DNA of 64,000 nucleotides from Ardenticatenaceae bacterium (GCA_020634235.1 JACKCB010000001.1:1-64000); one strand, 5' to 3'. Positions 8,255-17,573 are shown, counted from the stretch's first letter. Made by a program: numbers and translations. Notes: a model not told the origin generated them from the sequence alone.

Positions 8255-9256
8255 ATGAAAGCTGACATTATCCACGGCGAGCGCGCCTTTAGCGACCTGG
8301 CCGCTGACTGGGACGATCTGGCCGGCCGGGGTATGACCGATACCCCGTTCCAATCGCTGGCTTACCAGCGCGCCTGGTGGCAGCACCTGGGACCAGGCAC
8401 GCTGCACACCATCACCGTCCGCGAAGCTGGGGCGCTGGCCGCTGTGCTGTGCGTCTACAGCCAGGACGGGCTGGTGCATTTTAATGGCTGTGTGGAGGAG
8501 ACCGACTACCTGGACCTGATCGCCCCGGCCGGGAACGCCGCAGCCGGTTGGCGGGCCGCCATAGACCTGCTCAACAGCAGCCAGTTTCCGGCCTGGCACA
8601 CCCTGGAGCTGTGCAACATCCCGGCCGGGTCCCCCAGCCGGGCCATCCTGGCCGAAATCGCCGCCGAACAGGGCTGGTCCCACAGCAGCGACATCCAGGA
8701 GGTCTGCCCCGTCATCACCCTACCCGGCGACTTCGACACCTACCTGGAGAGCCTGGACAAGAAGCAGCGCCACGAGCTGCGCCGCAAGCTGCGCCGCGCC
8801 AGCGCCGCCGATGTCAACCTGCACATCGTCCGCCCCGACGAGGACGTAACCCAGGCGGTAGACGACTTCCTACGCCTGCTGCAGTTGAGCACGCCCGAAA
8901 AGGCGGCCTGGCTCAACCCGGCCCGGCGGGCCGTCTTTCAGGACGTGGCCGCGGCTGCCCAGGCGGCCGGCACGCTACAGCTCATGTTCCTGACCATCGA
9001 AGGCCAGAAAGCGGCCGCCCTCTTCAACCTCGACTACAAAGGGCGGGTCTGGGTTTACAACTCCGGCCTGGACCCGGCCGCCTTTGGTTTCCTCAGCCCG
9101 GGGGTGGTGCTCACGGCTCAGGCCATCGAACACGCCATCAACACCGGCCACGACACGTTCGATTTCTTGCGCGGCAGCGAAGAGTACAAGTACCGCTTTG
9201 GCGCGCAAGATACCACCATCCACCGCATCACTCTGCGCAAAGCGCCCCAGGAGTAG
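8255..9256 (+). CDS. GNAT-fold acetyltransferase, CelD/BcsL family
   Basis: A 333-residue protein of the double-GNAT type. The C-terminal half has the typical FLRLLQLSTPEKAAW region, then FLTIEGQKAAALFNLDYKGRVWVYNSGLDP and FDFLRGSEEYKYRFGA, the hallmark end of CelD/BcsL-like acyltransferases. These are usually linked to exopolysaccharide or cell-envelope modification with acyl-CoA or aminoacyl donors. A longer open frame exists upstream, but the ATG at 8255 has a GCGAGGAGG ribosome site and begins the homologous part. It lies 3 bases before a glycosyltransferase, which supports a role in glycan decoration. Confidence 0.85.
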   Translation: MKADIIHGERAFSDLAADWDDLAGRGMTDTPFQSLAYQRAWWQHLGPGTLHTITVREAGALAAVLCVYSQDGLVHFNGCVEETDYLDLIAPAGNAAAGWRAAIDLLNSSQFPAWHTLELCNIPAGSPSRAILAEIAAEQGWSHSSDIQEVCPVITLPGDFDTYLESLDKKQRHELRRKLRRASAADVNLHIVRPDEDVTQAVDDFLRLLQLSTPEKAAWLNPARRAVFQDVAAAAQAAGTLQLMFLTIEGQKAAALFNLDYKGRVWVYNSGLDPAAFGFLSPGVVLTAQAIEHAINTGHDTFDFLRGSEEYKYRFGAQDTTIHRITLRKAPQE

Positions 9257-9259
9257 ACC

Positions 9260-10552
9260 ATGGACAACAGCGCGTCCCTGCTCCCCGGCCGGGAGACCAT
9301 CCAGCGCGTAGCCATGCTCAGCGTGCACACCTGCCCCCTGGCGCTGCTGGGCGGCAAGAAAACGGGCGGCATGAACGTGTACGTGCGTGACGCCGCCCGC
9401 GAGTTGGGCCGGCAGGGAGTTCAGGTAGACGTCTTCACCCGCTCCCAAGATGATTGCCAGCCGCGCATCAAGCACGATCTGGGCAATGGCGGGCGGGTGA
9501 TCCACATCCCGGCCGGGCCTGAAAAACCCATCCCCGTTGCCGACATCAGCCGCTACCTGGACGAATTCACCCAGGGGGTCGTGCAGTTCGCCCAGGCCGA
9601 AGGGAACCACTATGACATCATCCACAGCCATTACTGGCTGTCTGGGCTGGTGGCTGAGCAGTTGCAGGCTATCTGGGGCCGGCAAGTACCCATTGTCCAT
9701 ATGTTCCATACCCTGGGGCACATGAAGAACCGCATCGCCCTCAACGAGCAAGAACGCGCACCCCAGGCGCGCATTGACGGCGAAAAACAAGTCATCCGTG
9801 CTGCCAACCGTATCATCGCTGCCACCCCGGCTGAGCTGGCCCAGCTCAACTGGCTGTATGGTGCCCGCATGGACAAAGTCGTCATCATTCCCCCCGGCGT
9901 CGACCTGGAGCGCTTCCACCCTATCCCCAAAGCCGAAGCCAAAGCCCAGTTAGGCATCCCCCATAACCATCGCATCATCCTCTTCGCCGGGCGCATCGAG
10001 CCGCTCAAGGGCATCGACACCCTGCTGCAAGCCATGGCCCTCATCCAGAAACGGCAGCCGGCCGCGCTGGACAATCTCTGCGTAGCCATTATTGGCGGCG
10101 ACCCCTGGGCCGATGACCCCGACGACGAAATGGCCCGCTTGCAAGCCCTGCGCCGCGAACTGGGCATCCACGATCTGGTTACGTTCCTCGGCTCCAAAGA
10201 CCAGGACAGCCTGCCCAACTACTACGCCGCGGCCGAAATGGTCGTCATGCCCTCCCATTACGAGAGCTTTGGCCTGGTGGCGCTGGAGGCCATGGCCATG
10301 GGCACCCCGGTCATCGCCTCCGAGGTGGGCGGGCTGGCCTTTGTGGTGCGCGACGGCGAAACGGGTTTCCACGTGCCCAGCCGCGACCCGGAAGCGTTGG
10401 CCGAAAAAATCTACGCCCTGCTGTCTGACCAGGATTGTTGGCTTCGCCTGGGCCACCAGGCTTATTACCACGCCCGCCAATACACCTGGCCTATCATTGT
10501 GCAGCGCATTGTACGCATGTACGAAGCCGCCCTGGCCGAAGCGCAAGGCTAA
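9260..10552 (+). CDS. Glycosyltransferase family 4, MshA/sucrose-phosphate-synthase-like
   Basis: A 430-residue GT-B enzyme. The N-terminal half has SVHTCPLALLGGKKTGGMNVYV, the donor-phosphate glycine loop seen in MshA and sucrose-phosphate synthase, and IIHSHYWLSG. The C-terminal half has ILFAGRIEPLKGIDTLL and MPSHYESFGLVALEAMAMGTPV with the two conserved glutamates. Closest by eye is the actinobacterial MshA group, but mycothiol synthesis is not implied; sucrose or glycolipid synthesis are equally possible. It follows the acetyltransferase by 3 bases and precedes the J-domain gene by 5 bases. Confidence 0.9.
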   Translation: MDNSASLLPGRETIQRVAMLSVHTCPLALLGGKKTGGMNVYVRDAARELGRQGVQVDVFTRSQDDCQPRIKHDLGNGGRVIHIPAGPEKPIPVADISRYLDEFTQGVVQFAQAEGNHYDIIHSHYWLSGLVAEQLQAIWGRQVPIVHMFHTLGHMKNRIALNEQERAPQARIDGEKQVIRAANRIIAATPAELAQLNWLYGARMDKVVIIPPGVDLERFHPIPKAEAKAQLGIPHNHRIILFAGRIEPLKGIDTLLQAMALIQKRQPAALDNLCVAIIGGDPWADDPDDEMARLQALRRELGIHDLVTFLGSKDQDSLPNYYAAAEMVVMPSHYESFGLVALEAMAMGTPVIASEVGGLAFVVRDGETGFHVPSRDPEALAEKIYALLSDQDCWLRLGHQAYYHARQYTWPIIVQRIVRMYEAALAEAQG

Positions 10553-10557
10553 GCCCG

Positions 10558-11361
10558 ATGCCTGATCCGCTTGAGGCGCTGCGCCGCCGCCTGGCCCAAA
10601 GCGAGGCCGCGCTGGCTGCCGCCGAAGCGGAACTGGCGCAGCGTCTGGCCGACATCCAGGTGCTGGAACAGCGCATTGAGGCTCAGTTGGGGCCGGCGCT
10701 GGACCAACTGACCGCCCTGGAGGCGGAGGTGCAGTTGCTGCTGGCACAGATCCAGCGGCAGCGCAATGCCAGCACGTTTGGCCAGGAGTACCGGCCGGTG
10801 GAGGAGCAGTTTCGCCGTACCTGGGTAGACCCGGAGCCACCCCCAACGCCCATCGCCAGCGCCCCGGCCGGGGCAGCCCCGCCGCAAGTTGTGGACCTGA
10901 AGCGGCTCTACCGCCAACTGGCCCGCCGCTACCACCCCGATCTGACTACCAATGTAGCCGAACGGCAGCGGCGCACCGCCGTGATGGCGGCGATCAACGA
11001 AGCGTACGCCAGCCATGATCTGGCGGCCTTGCAGCGCGTAGACCAGGCAGTCTCCCCCATCCCGGCCCCAATTGGACCGGCCGCGTCCCGGCCGGGGTTC
11101 CCCCAGACCACCGCCGAGCTTCAGGCGGCCATCGCCGCCTGCCAGCAGCGCCAGCAAGCCATCGCCACCCAGCTACAGCAACTGGAGCACCACCCCACCG
11201 TGCAACTGAGCCTGGACATTGCCCTGGCCCGGCGGCAGGGGCGGGAGCTGTTGGCCGAGATGCTGGCCGACCTGCAGCAAAAAATCGCCCGCAAGCAGGT
11301 CGAACGGGACATGATGGCCGCTCAATTTGCCCAGCTTGGCCGGCGATTCGATAGGACGTAG
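10558..11361 (+). CDS. Coiled-coil protein with a central J-domain
   Basis: A 267-residue protein. Residues 1-75 form a coiled coil (Ala/Glu/Gln/Leu rich), residues about 109-160 a J-domain with the HPD tripeptide at 126-128 (LARRYHPDL) and residues 185-265 a second coiled coil. J-domains stimulate the ATPase of DnaK. The coils suggest a dedicated adaptor instead of a general DnaJ, because the Gly/Phe region, zinc finger and substrate-binding domains are absent. It is the last gene of the selB-led run; the next gene is convergent. Confidence 0.8.
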   Translation: MPDPLEALRRRLAQSEAALAAAEAELAQRLADIQVLEQRIEAQLGPALDQLTALEAEVQLLLAQIQRQRNASTFGQEYRPVEEQFRRTWVDPEPPPTPIASAPAGAAPPQVVDLKRLYRQLARRYHPDLTTNVAERQRRTAVMAAINEAYASHDLAALQRVDQAVSPIPAPIGPAASRPGFPQTTAELQAAIAACQQRQQAIATQLQQLEHHPTVQLSLDIALARRQGRELLAEMLADLQQKIARKQVERDMMAAQFAQLGRRFDRT

Positions 11362-11443
11362 CCCCCCAACACCCATTTGTCTGGCCATTGGCGGGGCGGC
11401 GGCGCAGGTCGCTGCGCCACCACCCCACCAACAATCTACTGGC

Positions 11444-12946
11444 CTACTGGCCCAAGAGCTGGTTGGCCAGAGCAATCGCCGCGACCAGCCGGTCGTGGCT
11501 GTTGTTCACAGCATCACGGGCCACGCTGTAGTTCAACTGCGTGATGGTCCCTGCCTGGGTACAGGCCAGAGCAATCGCTTCGCTGGTGTTCAGCACCTCA
11601 GCAATGGAGGCCTGGTAAGCACTATAGATGCCCAGCCAGGTTTCGGGCACGTTGCTGTAGCTGGCGCTGCCCAGAACGTAGCCGTAGTTGAGTAAGAAGT
11701 TGTCGCAGTCCGCCTGGTTGACACCGCTGACCAGCAGCCGGTCCAGTGCCCCGCCAATGTCAATGATGTACAGGTCCAGATAGGTCATGCTGTCGCGCAG
11801 GGCGATGGGGTTGAAGGGGGCCGAGGTGGGTACCACACCGGGTACGGGCGTGGGGACCACGGTGGCGTTGCCACCCGGCGGGGGCGGGGGCGGTTGGGGC
11901 GTTCCCTCGCCGCCGGGTTCCGGGGTAATGCCGGGGATGGGCGTGGGGGTGAAGCCGGGGATCAGGTCCTGCGAGGCATCCAGCTCCACCAGGCTAAAGA
12001 AGATCCAGCCTTCCAGCCCTTCGGCGGTGCGGACCAGCAGCCAGTTTTGGTCGGCGGTCTGGGCGATGACTTGCAGTTGAGTCCCGGCCGGGAGGTCGGC
12101 AAGCACTGCTTCTTCCGGCCCCGGCCGGAGGCGCAGCTTCGCGTCGATGACCGTGGTGCCCTGGATAAGTGGCAGCGGCGTGGGCGTGACCGTGGGGGCC
12201 GGCGTAGCTACATACACAATCTCCACCGGCTGGTCCGTATCTACCAGCGAGGAGCCTACCCAACCCTCCAGGCTGTCGCTGGTGGTCACCAGCAGCCAGA
12301 GCTGGTCTGGGGTGCGCCCAATCACCTGCACCGATTCGCCAAAGCTCAATTTGCGCAGCGAACTGAAGCTGGAGCCAGGTCCCGTGCGCAGGTTCGTGCG
12401 ATCCGCGTTGACCACGCCAAAAACCTCCGGCGGCGGCAGACGCTGCAGGGTCACCGGCACCAGATTCTCGCCGCCGCCAACCTGAACCTCCTGCGTAATC
12501 TCCCCATAGGTTGGCGCCGACACGGTTAGCGGGTAAGTACCGGCAGCCAGATTGTTGATGGTCACCGTGCCATCTTCGCCCGTCTCTTCCGTCACGGAGA
12601 AGTTGAGGTTGGGGATGAACAGAGCCACCGTTGCGCCGGTGATGGGATTGCCGCTCTCGGTATCCGTCACCTGGACTACGACAAAAGGAATGGCCGTCGG
12701 CCCGACAGTGGGCGTGGCCGTGGGCGGCAGCGTGGCCGTGGGGACGGCGGTATCGGTGGGTGGCAGCGGCGTGCTGCTAGGCTCGGGCGAGGGGGTGTTG
12801 GTAGCCGTGGCCGGCGCAGTGGCCGTGGCCGTGGGGGGCAGCACCACATCCTCCGGCGGTGGCTGTTCCTGGCGGCAAGCGGCCAGGAGCAAGAACAGGA
12901 GGGCCAGCACAAGCATGCGGTAGTGAGCGGTCGTAAATGGTTTCAT
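11444..12946 (-). CDS. Secreted lipoprotein with Ig-like and two SH3 domains
   Basis: A 500-residue surface lipoprotein. The signal peptide ends in the lipobox LLAAC with Cys24. A Thr/Pro linker (about 30-85) is followed by a carboxypeptidase-regulatory-like beta sandwich (about 88-165; GNPITGATVALF, GTVTINNLAAGTYPL), then two bacterial SH3 domains (about 170-245 and 262-325; RTNLRTGPGSSF and KLRLRPGPEEA). A second Pro/Gly-rich linker leads to a helical C-terminal region (about 385-500) without recognisable homology. SH3 domains often bind peptidoglycan peptides. It lies 68 bases after serS on the same strand. AGGAG is unusually far (about 13 bases) from the start codon. Confidence 0.88.
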   Translation of the reverse strand: MKPFTTAHYRMLVLALLFLLLAACRQEQPPPEDVVLPPTATATAPATATNTPSPEPSSTPLPPTDTAVPTATLPPTATPTVGPTAIPFVVVQVTDTESGNPITGATVALFIPNLNFSVTEETGEDGTVTINNLAAGTYPLTVSAPTYGEITQEVQVGGGENLVPVTLQRLPPPEVFGVVNADRTNLRTGPGSSFSSLRKLSFGESVQVIGRTPDQLWLLVTTSDSLEGWVGSSLVDTDQPVEIVYVATPAPTVTPTPLPLIQGTTVIDAKLRLRPGPEEAVLADLPAGTQLQVIAQTADQNWLLVRTAEGLEGWIFFSLVELDASQDLIPGFTPTPIPGITPEPGGEGTPQPPPPPPGGNATVVPTPVPGVVPTSAPFNPIALRDSMTYLDLYIIDIGGALDRLLVSGVNQADCDNFLLNYGYVLGSASYSNVPETWLGIYSAYQASIAEVLNTSEAIALACTQAGTITQLNYSVARDAVNNSHDRLVAAIALANQLLGQ

Positions 12947-13014
12947 AGGTTATTTTGAACTCCTGCAACGTGATGGCGTCGCGGCGATTATCATCTTTCC
13001 GGAGGGTATCCCCC

Positions 13015-14388
13015 TTAGCTGGCAGTGATTAGTTCCTGGCCGCCCATGTAGGGGCGCAGAACGGGCGGAATGACGATGCTGCCATCCGCTTGCTGGTTAT
13101 TCTCTATGATAGCGATCATCACCCGGGGCAGGGCCAGGCCGCTGCCGTTGAGGGTGTGGGCGTATTGCAGCTTGCTGCCCCCGGCCGGGCGGTAGCGCAC
13201 ATTGGCTCGCCGGGCCTGGAAATCTTCGCAGTTACTGCACGAGCTAATCTCCAGCCACTCACCGCAGCCGGCCGCCCAACACTCCAGATCATACTTCTTG
13301 CTGGCGGCAAAACCCAGGTCGCCGGTGACCATTTCCACTCGCCGGTAGCGCAGCCCCAGCGCCTCACAGATGTCGCTGGCCTCGGCCACCAGTTGGTCCA
13401 GCGCCGCATAGCTCTGTTCCGGCGTGGTGAACTTGTACATCTCCACCTTGTCGAATTGGTGACCACGCTTGATGCCGCGCACGTCCCGGCCGGCGCTCAT
13501 TTTCTCGCGGCGGAAGCAGGGGGTGTAAGCCACGTAGTTCAGCGGCAGATCAGCTTCCTCCAGAATCTCGTCCCGGTGCAGGTTGGTCAGGGCGATTTCC
13601 GCGGTGCCCAGCCACATGAAATCTTCTTCAGCGTCGCGGTAGATGTTGTCGCGGAACTTGGGCAGTTGGCCCGCGCCCACGAACATTTCCGACATGACCA
13701 TGAACGGCGGATAAACCTCGGTGTGGCCATGCTGGCGGACGTGATAATCGAGCATGAACTGGATCAGCGCCCGCTGCAAGCGCGCACCCACACCCATGAG
13801 GACGTAGAAGCGGCTGCCGCTCATCTTGATGCCCCGCTCGAAGTCGATGATGCCCAGCGCCGGGCCTAGCTCCCAGTGTGGTTTGGGCTCAAAATCGAAC
13901 TGGGGCGCAGGCGCACCCTGCGGTTCGTAAGCGATGTTGAGGCTGTCGTCCGGGCCGTCGGGCACGCTCTCGTGGGGCAGATTGGGCACCCACAGCATGT
14001 GCTCGCGCAGTTTGCTTTCCACACTGCGCAGCTCTTCATCCAGGGCGCCAATGCGGTCGCCAATCTGGCGCGTTTCCTCTTTGGCCTCGTCGGCGTTGAA
14101 CTGCAGGCTGTTTAGCTGGCTGCGCAGGTAATCCAGCGGCTGGCCCACGTCCTGGCCCGCTTCGGCGGCGCGGATGTCGTTTTCCAGCTTCTTCAGTGCC
14201 CCCAGCCAGCGGCCGATTTGCTTGGAGGCTTCGTTGCGCTGGCGGCGCAGCTCTTCCACGTCCTGGATGATCTCGCGGCGGCGCTCATCCAGGGCCAGGA
14301 TTTCGTCAATGGGTGCGGTGTCGTTGAGCCGGGCGATTTGCGCCTTTACCCATTCCGGTTTTTGCCGTATTAGATTGATGTCCAGCAT
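13015..14388 (-). CDS. serS: Seryl-tRNA synthetase
   Basis: This class II synthetase charges tRNA-Ser (and tRNA-Sec) with serine. The 457 residues begin MLDINLIRQKPEWVKAQIAR, followed by the long antiparallel coiled-coil arm (about 30-110) that grips the tRNA variable arm. The catalytic core shows motif 2 (CFRREKMSAGRDVRGIKRGHQF, here cited up to GIKRG), EISSCSNCEDFQARRANVR and motif 3 near NGSGLALPRVMIAIIE. The start has GGAG 7 bases upstream. Expression is probably controlled by the T-box leader that ends just before the start codon. Since SelB is also encoded here, this enzyme would provide Ser-tRNA(Sec). Confidence 0.97.
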   Translation of the reverse strand: MLDINLIRQKPEWVKAQIARLNDTAPIDEILALDERRREIIQDVEELRRQRNEASKQIGRWLGALKKLENDIRAAEAGQDVGQPLDYLRSQLNSLQFNADEAKEETRQIGDRIGALDEELRSVESKLREHMLWVPNLPHESVPDGPDDSLNIAYEPQGAPAPQFDFEPKPHWELGPALGIIDFERGIKMSGSRFYVLMGVGARLQRALIQFMLDYHVRQHGHTEVYPPFMVMSEMFVGAGQLPKFRDNIYRDAEEDFMWLGTAEIALTNLHRDEILEEADLPLNYVAYTPCFRREKMSAGRDVRGIKRGHQFDKVEMYKFTTPEQSYAALDQLVAEASDICEALGLRYRRVEMVTGDLGFAASKKYDLECWAAGCGEWLEISSCSNCEDFQARRANVRYRPAGGSKLQYAHTLNGSGLALPRVMIAIIENNQQADGSIVIPPVLRPYMGGQELITAS

Positions 14389-14413
14389 GTTTTTTCTCCG
14401 TCACAATAACACA

Positions 14414-14682
14414 TGAAAAGCCCCCTCATCTCCAGGACGAGGGGGCTCGCGGTGCCACCTGGATTCCCCAGACCAGACCGCAAGGGTAAGGCCCAGGCTC
14501 ATAGCGCGTTAACGGGCGTACCCGGCTCAGCTTGTGTGGCCACCGGCGGTGGTCTGCTTTCTGGCTGAGCAACTCGGGAGTGGATTTCACCTGTCCTGGC
14601 GATTGGCTCGCAGCAGCCGCCAACTTTCTGGATGCCCCGGCCGGGTTACTTATCTCCGTCGCTGTTGTTCACCTGTGTAATT
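14414..14682 (-). promoter_or_regulatory. T-box riboswitch leader of serS
   Basis: On the minus strand the leader contains GACGGAGATAAGTA at the base of stem I, a GCTGCTGCGAGCC arm, the segment GTGAAATCCACTCCCGAG, and the near-invariant T-box sequence AGGTGGCACCGCG (14460-14448), directly followed by a terminator hairpin. In T-box leaders the tRNA anticodon pairs with a specifier codon and the uncharged 3' end frees the antiterminator. I place the specifier at 14584-14582 (UCC, serine), which agrees with the downstream serS. The T-box motif is certain by eye; the specifier assignment is inferred from position. Confidence 0.9.
14415..14447 (-). terminator. Intrinsic terminator of the serS T-box
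   Basis: Nine-base stem (14419-14427 with 14439-14447, AGCCCCCTC type) and a TTTT run on the minus strand, immediately after the T-box sequence. It would be replaced by the antiterminator when uncharged tRNA-Ser is bound. Confidence 0.85.
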
Positions 14683-15942
14683 TAGCGCATTATAGCCAGC
14701 GCCGGGCAGGGCGTCAAACCCGGCCGGGACGGTCAGCGCGGGCAAGAAGATGTGGCCGGGCGTGGTGGGCACCAGGTGGTAGACCACGCCATCATGCAGC
14801 CCGGCCGCGTATAGTTCACCATCTGCCCCTTCGCCCAGGCTGCTCAGCCCCAGGTAGCCAGCGTTGACCACCCGCCTTTGCCAGGTGCCACCGCCCCCCG
14901 GCCGGGCGCGCCACAAACTCCCCTTGCAGGCATCAGAGAAGAGATAATCCCCGGCCATCAGCGGGAACTGCGTGCCGCGGTAGACGAAGCCACCGATCAT
15001 GGCACACCCTTCGGCCGGGTTGGCATAGCCAGTGATGGGAAACGTAAACTGGGTCCCCGGGGCGCAATATTCCGGCCGGTAGGGGGAGGTCCCTTCGTAG
15101 CAAGGCCAGCCGAAGTTATTGCCGCCAGCCGCCCCGGCCGGGAGATACTCCACCTCCTCAAAATTCACCCCGCCCACATTGCCAATGTACAACTCACCCG
15201 TCAGACGGTCGAAGCTGAAACGCCACGGGTTGCGCAGCCCCAGCAGCCAAATCTCGTCGCGCACGGCGCTGTTACCCACAAAGGGATTGTCTGGCGGGAT
15301 AGCATAGGGGAAGGCGCTGTCCACATCCAGGCGCATCATCTTGCCCAGCAGCGTCTGTCCATCCTGCGCATTGCCCAGGCTGCCAATGCCGCCGCCATCC
15401 CCCAGCCCAAAGTAAAGATAACCATCCGGCCCAAAATGCAAATCGCCGGCGTTGTGCGTGTCGGTGGGCTGGTTCACCAGCAGCAGCAGTTGCTCGCTGG
15501 CCGGATCGGCCACGTTTGGGTCGCCGGCACTCACCCGGAAGCGCGCAATGTTGGTGTTGCCGTTCAGGTCGTTGTAGTTCAGGTAAAAATAGCCGTTCTG
15601 GGCATAGTTGGGGTGGAAAACCAGCCCCAGCAGCCCCTGCTCCCAAAAAGCATCGTCCACCTTGTGATGGATGTCCAGGAAGGGTTGGGGCAGGCGGCTG
15701 CCGTTCTGGTCGATGATCCAGATGATGCCCTGCCGCTCGATGACGAACAAGCGACCATCGCCGGCGTTAAAGATGCCCACCGGCTGGTAGAAGCCGCCGG
15801 CAACGGGCACAAAGCTAACCAGGTAGTCGTCCGCCGGCTGGCCACCCGGCCGGGATTGGCCAGCAGCAGCCAGGGCCAGGCCACTGCCCATGAGCAGGCA
15901 CAAAAGCCCGGCCAGGAAAAAGGAGGGTCGCTTCAGGGTCAT
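14650..15942 (-). CDS. PQQ-dependent sugar dehydrogenase-like (glucose/sorbosone dehydrogenase) secreted protein
   Basis: A 430-residue exported beta-propeller of the Gdh/sorbosone dehydrogenase family, which oxidises aldose sugars outside the membrane with pyrroloquinoline quinone. A signal peptide (SFFLAGLLCLLMGSGLALAAAG) is followed by the blades with typical motifs: RLFVIERQGIIWII, GLLGLVFHPNY, DTHNAGDLHFGPDGYLYFGLGDGG, GLRNPWRFSFD and FGWPCYEG. The His before NAGDLHFGPDG is the usual catalytic base. I use the second in-frame ATG (15942) because GAGGA lies six bases upstream. The last 70 bases overlap the serS promoter and leader start. A short tail with GHIFLPAL follows the propeller. 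Confidence 0.88.
   Translation of the reverse strand: MTLKRPSFFLAGLLCLLMGSGLALAAAGQSRPGGQPADDYLVSFVPVAGGFYQPVGIFNAGDGRLFVIERQGIIWIIDQNGSRLPQPFLDIHHKVDDAFWEQGLLGLVFHPNYAQNGYFYLNYNDLNGNTNIARFRVSAGDPNVADPASEQLLLLVNQPTDTHNAGDLHFGPDGYLYFGLGDGGGIGSLGNAQDGQTLLGKMMRLDVDSAFPYAIPPDNPFVGNSAVRDEIWLLGLRNPWRFSFDRLTGELYIGNVGGVNFEEVEYLPAGAAGGNNFGWPCYEGTSPYRPEYCAPGTQFTFPITGYANPAEGCAMIGGFVYRGTQFPLMAGDYLFSDACKGSLWRARPGGGGTWQRRVVNAGYLGLSSLGEGADGELYAAGLHDGVVYHLVPTTPGHIFLPALTVPAGFDALPGAGYNALNYTGEQQRRR
14689..14717 (-). promoter_or_regulatory. Promoter of the serS T-box transcript
   Basis: TTGACG (14717-14712), 17-base spacer, TATAAT (14694-14689) on the minus strand. This is the best sigma70-type promoter in the neighbourhood. 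It sits inside the 3' coding part of the sugar dehydrogenase gene, and predicts a start near 14682. Confidence 0.8.
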
Positions 15943-15989
15943 GGAAATCCTCACTGGTGAAAACATGGACGGACGCGTGCCAGAAGGGG

Positions 15990-17561
15990 CTAGCCAACCA
16001 CGCCCCGGCCGGGGTCAGGCAGCCATTCCCCCGGCGAGATCAAGCTGTCCAGCCGCACCTGGCGCCGGAAAGCCTTCTCTAGCAGCGGCAGCGCGTTACG
16101 CTCGGTCTCCCACAACTCCACCGCCGGATACTCATCAGCAATCAGCGTCAGGTGCAGCTCGGCGTCATTCCAGCTCACCGAAACGTCATCCACCGTGGCA
16201 TTGCGCCCCCGTTCCAGAAACTCGGCCACGCGCAAGATGGCCGAAAGCTGGCTAATGCGCATCTCATCCCCCTCTTGCAGCACCAGTGCATAGGGCGAGC
16301 CATCGGGTCTGCCCTTGCGGTGGTAACGGGCCAGCAGGGCCACAATGGCCACCTCGCGCGGCGTGAAGCCGGGCAGGCCATTGTAATCGATAAGCGTCTG
16401 CGAATGGCGGTGGTGTCCCTCGTAGCCGATGAGCGTGCCCAGATCGTGCAGCAGGGCGGCGGCATCCAGCAGCTCGCGCTCGGCCGGGCCAAAGCCATGC
16501 AGCGGCACCAATTGGTCAAAAAGCCGGCCGGCCAGAAAACGGACGTGGTTGGCGTGCAGCTTCAGGTAATCGTAGCTGCGCGCCAGGTTCAGCACGCTGA
16601 AGTGGCGCACATCGGGGATGACGGGATAGGGCAAATGCTGCCAGAAGCGCTCGAAGAAAACCCCCTCACGCAGGCCACCGAGGGAGATATGCAGATGATC
16701 CAGTTTAAGCCGGTCTAGCACGGCCAACAGCACCATGGTGCCTGGGGTGATGATGTCGGCACGGTCGCTTTGCAGGCCGTCGATGCGCTGCCGCCGGGCC
16801 AAAGGCAGCTCGCAAAACTGGGCCAGGCTGGCGGCCACGGAGTCACGCGTTAGCACAAAGCCGTGCAGGTTCTGCAGCGGGTAGGCCTGCCGCGCGGCCT
16901 CAATACGCGCCAGGTTGCGGATGGTGCCGCCCACGCCAATCAGCATCGCCCCACGCTTTTGCTTGAGCCAATCCACGCTGCCTAGCTGCCGGGCGATTTC
17001 CACCGCCAACGCCTGGCATTCGTCGTCGCTGATGGGGTCGTGGCGCACGAAGCGCTCGGCCAGGGCCAGCGCCCCCAGGGTGAGCGAGGTGCCGTGCTGG
17101 AAGCGGCCGTTCTCGACCCAGCTCAACTGGATGCTGCCGCCGCCCATGTCCAGCACTAACCCTTCAGACATAGGCACTTCGTTGAGCGCGCCCAGGGTGG
17201 CGTAGTAGGCTTCCTGGCTGCCATCCAGCAGGCGCAGGGGCAGCCCCACTTCTTGCAGCACGCGCTCCAGAAAGATGGGGCCGTTGGCCGCCTCGCGCAC
17301 GGCGCTGGTGGCGGTGGGCAGGATGATGTCGACGTTGGTGCTGGTGCAAAAGCGTTTGAAGAGGCGCAGGGTGGCGATGGCCCGGCTCATAGCGGCTTCG
17401 CTTAACCCGGCCGGGCTCATCTCCTGGCGCAGCCGGACCACTTCACGGATTTCGTCTTCCAGGCGGTAGGCGTACCCCGGCCGGGCAACCATGACCACCA
17501 ACCGGGCGGTGTTGGAGCCCAGATCAATGACGGCAATGCGGTAGCTCTGGCTGCTGTTCAT
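15990..17561 (-). CDS. Ppx/GppA family phosphatase with C-terminal HD domain
   Basis: Likely hydrolyses inorganic polyphosphate or (p)ppGpp. The 523 residues have the actin-like ASKHA fold: IAVIDLGSNTARLVV at the start, PTATSAVREAANG, the DMGGGSIQLSW phosphate loop and GVGGTIRNLA. A C-terminal HD-type domain from about residue 330 carries LLDAAALLHDLGTLIGYEGHHRHS with His-Asp. This architecture is common for exopolyphosphatases of about 500 residues. There is no Shine-Dalgarno sequence; TACAAT lies exactly six bases before the ATG, so the mRNA may be leaderless. It is 47 bases from the dehydrogenase start and on the same strand. Confidence 0.92.
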   Translation of the reverse strand: MNSSQSYRIAVIDLGSNTARLVVMVARPGYAYRLEDEIREVVRLRQEMSPAGLSEAAMSRAIATLRLFKRFCTSTNVDIILPTATSAVREAANGPIFLERVLQEVGLPLRLLDGSQEAYYATLGALNEVPMSEGLVLDMGGGSIQLSWVENGRFQHGTSLTLGALALAERFVRHDPISDDECQALAVEIARQLGSVDWLKQKRGAMLIGVGGTIRNLARIEAARQAYPLQNLHGFVLTRDSVAASLAQFCELPLARRQRIDGLQSDRADIITPGTMVLLAVLDRLKLDHLHISLGGLREGVFFERFWQHLPYPVIPDVRHFSVLNLARSYDYLKLHANHVRFLAGRLFDQLVPLHGFGPAERELLDAAALLHDLGTLIGYEGHHRHSQTLIDYNGLPGFTPREVAIVALLARYHRKGRPDGSPYALVLQEGDEMRISQLSAILRVAEFLERGRNATVDDVSVSWNDAELHLTLIADEYPAVELWETERNALPLLEKAFRRQVRLDSLISPGEWLPDPGRGVVG

Positions 17562-17567
17562 GGGGGG

Positions 17568-17573
17568 ATTGTA
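17568..17573 (-). promoter_or_regulatory. -10 box of a putative leaderless promoter for the Ppx/GppA gene
   Basis: TACAAT on the minus strand followed by six bases (all C) and the ATG at 17561. No -35 box is evident and a CCCCGGCCGGGG palindrome lies just upstream. Confidence 0.45.
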
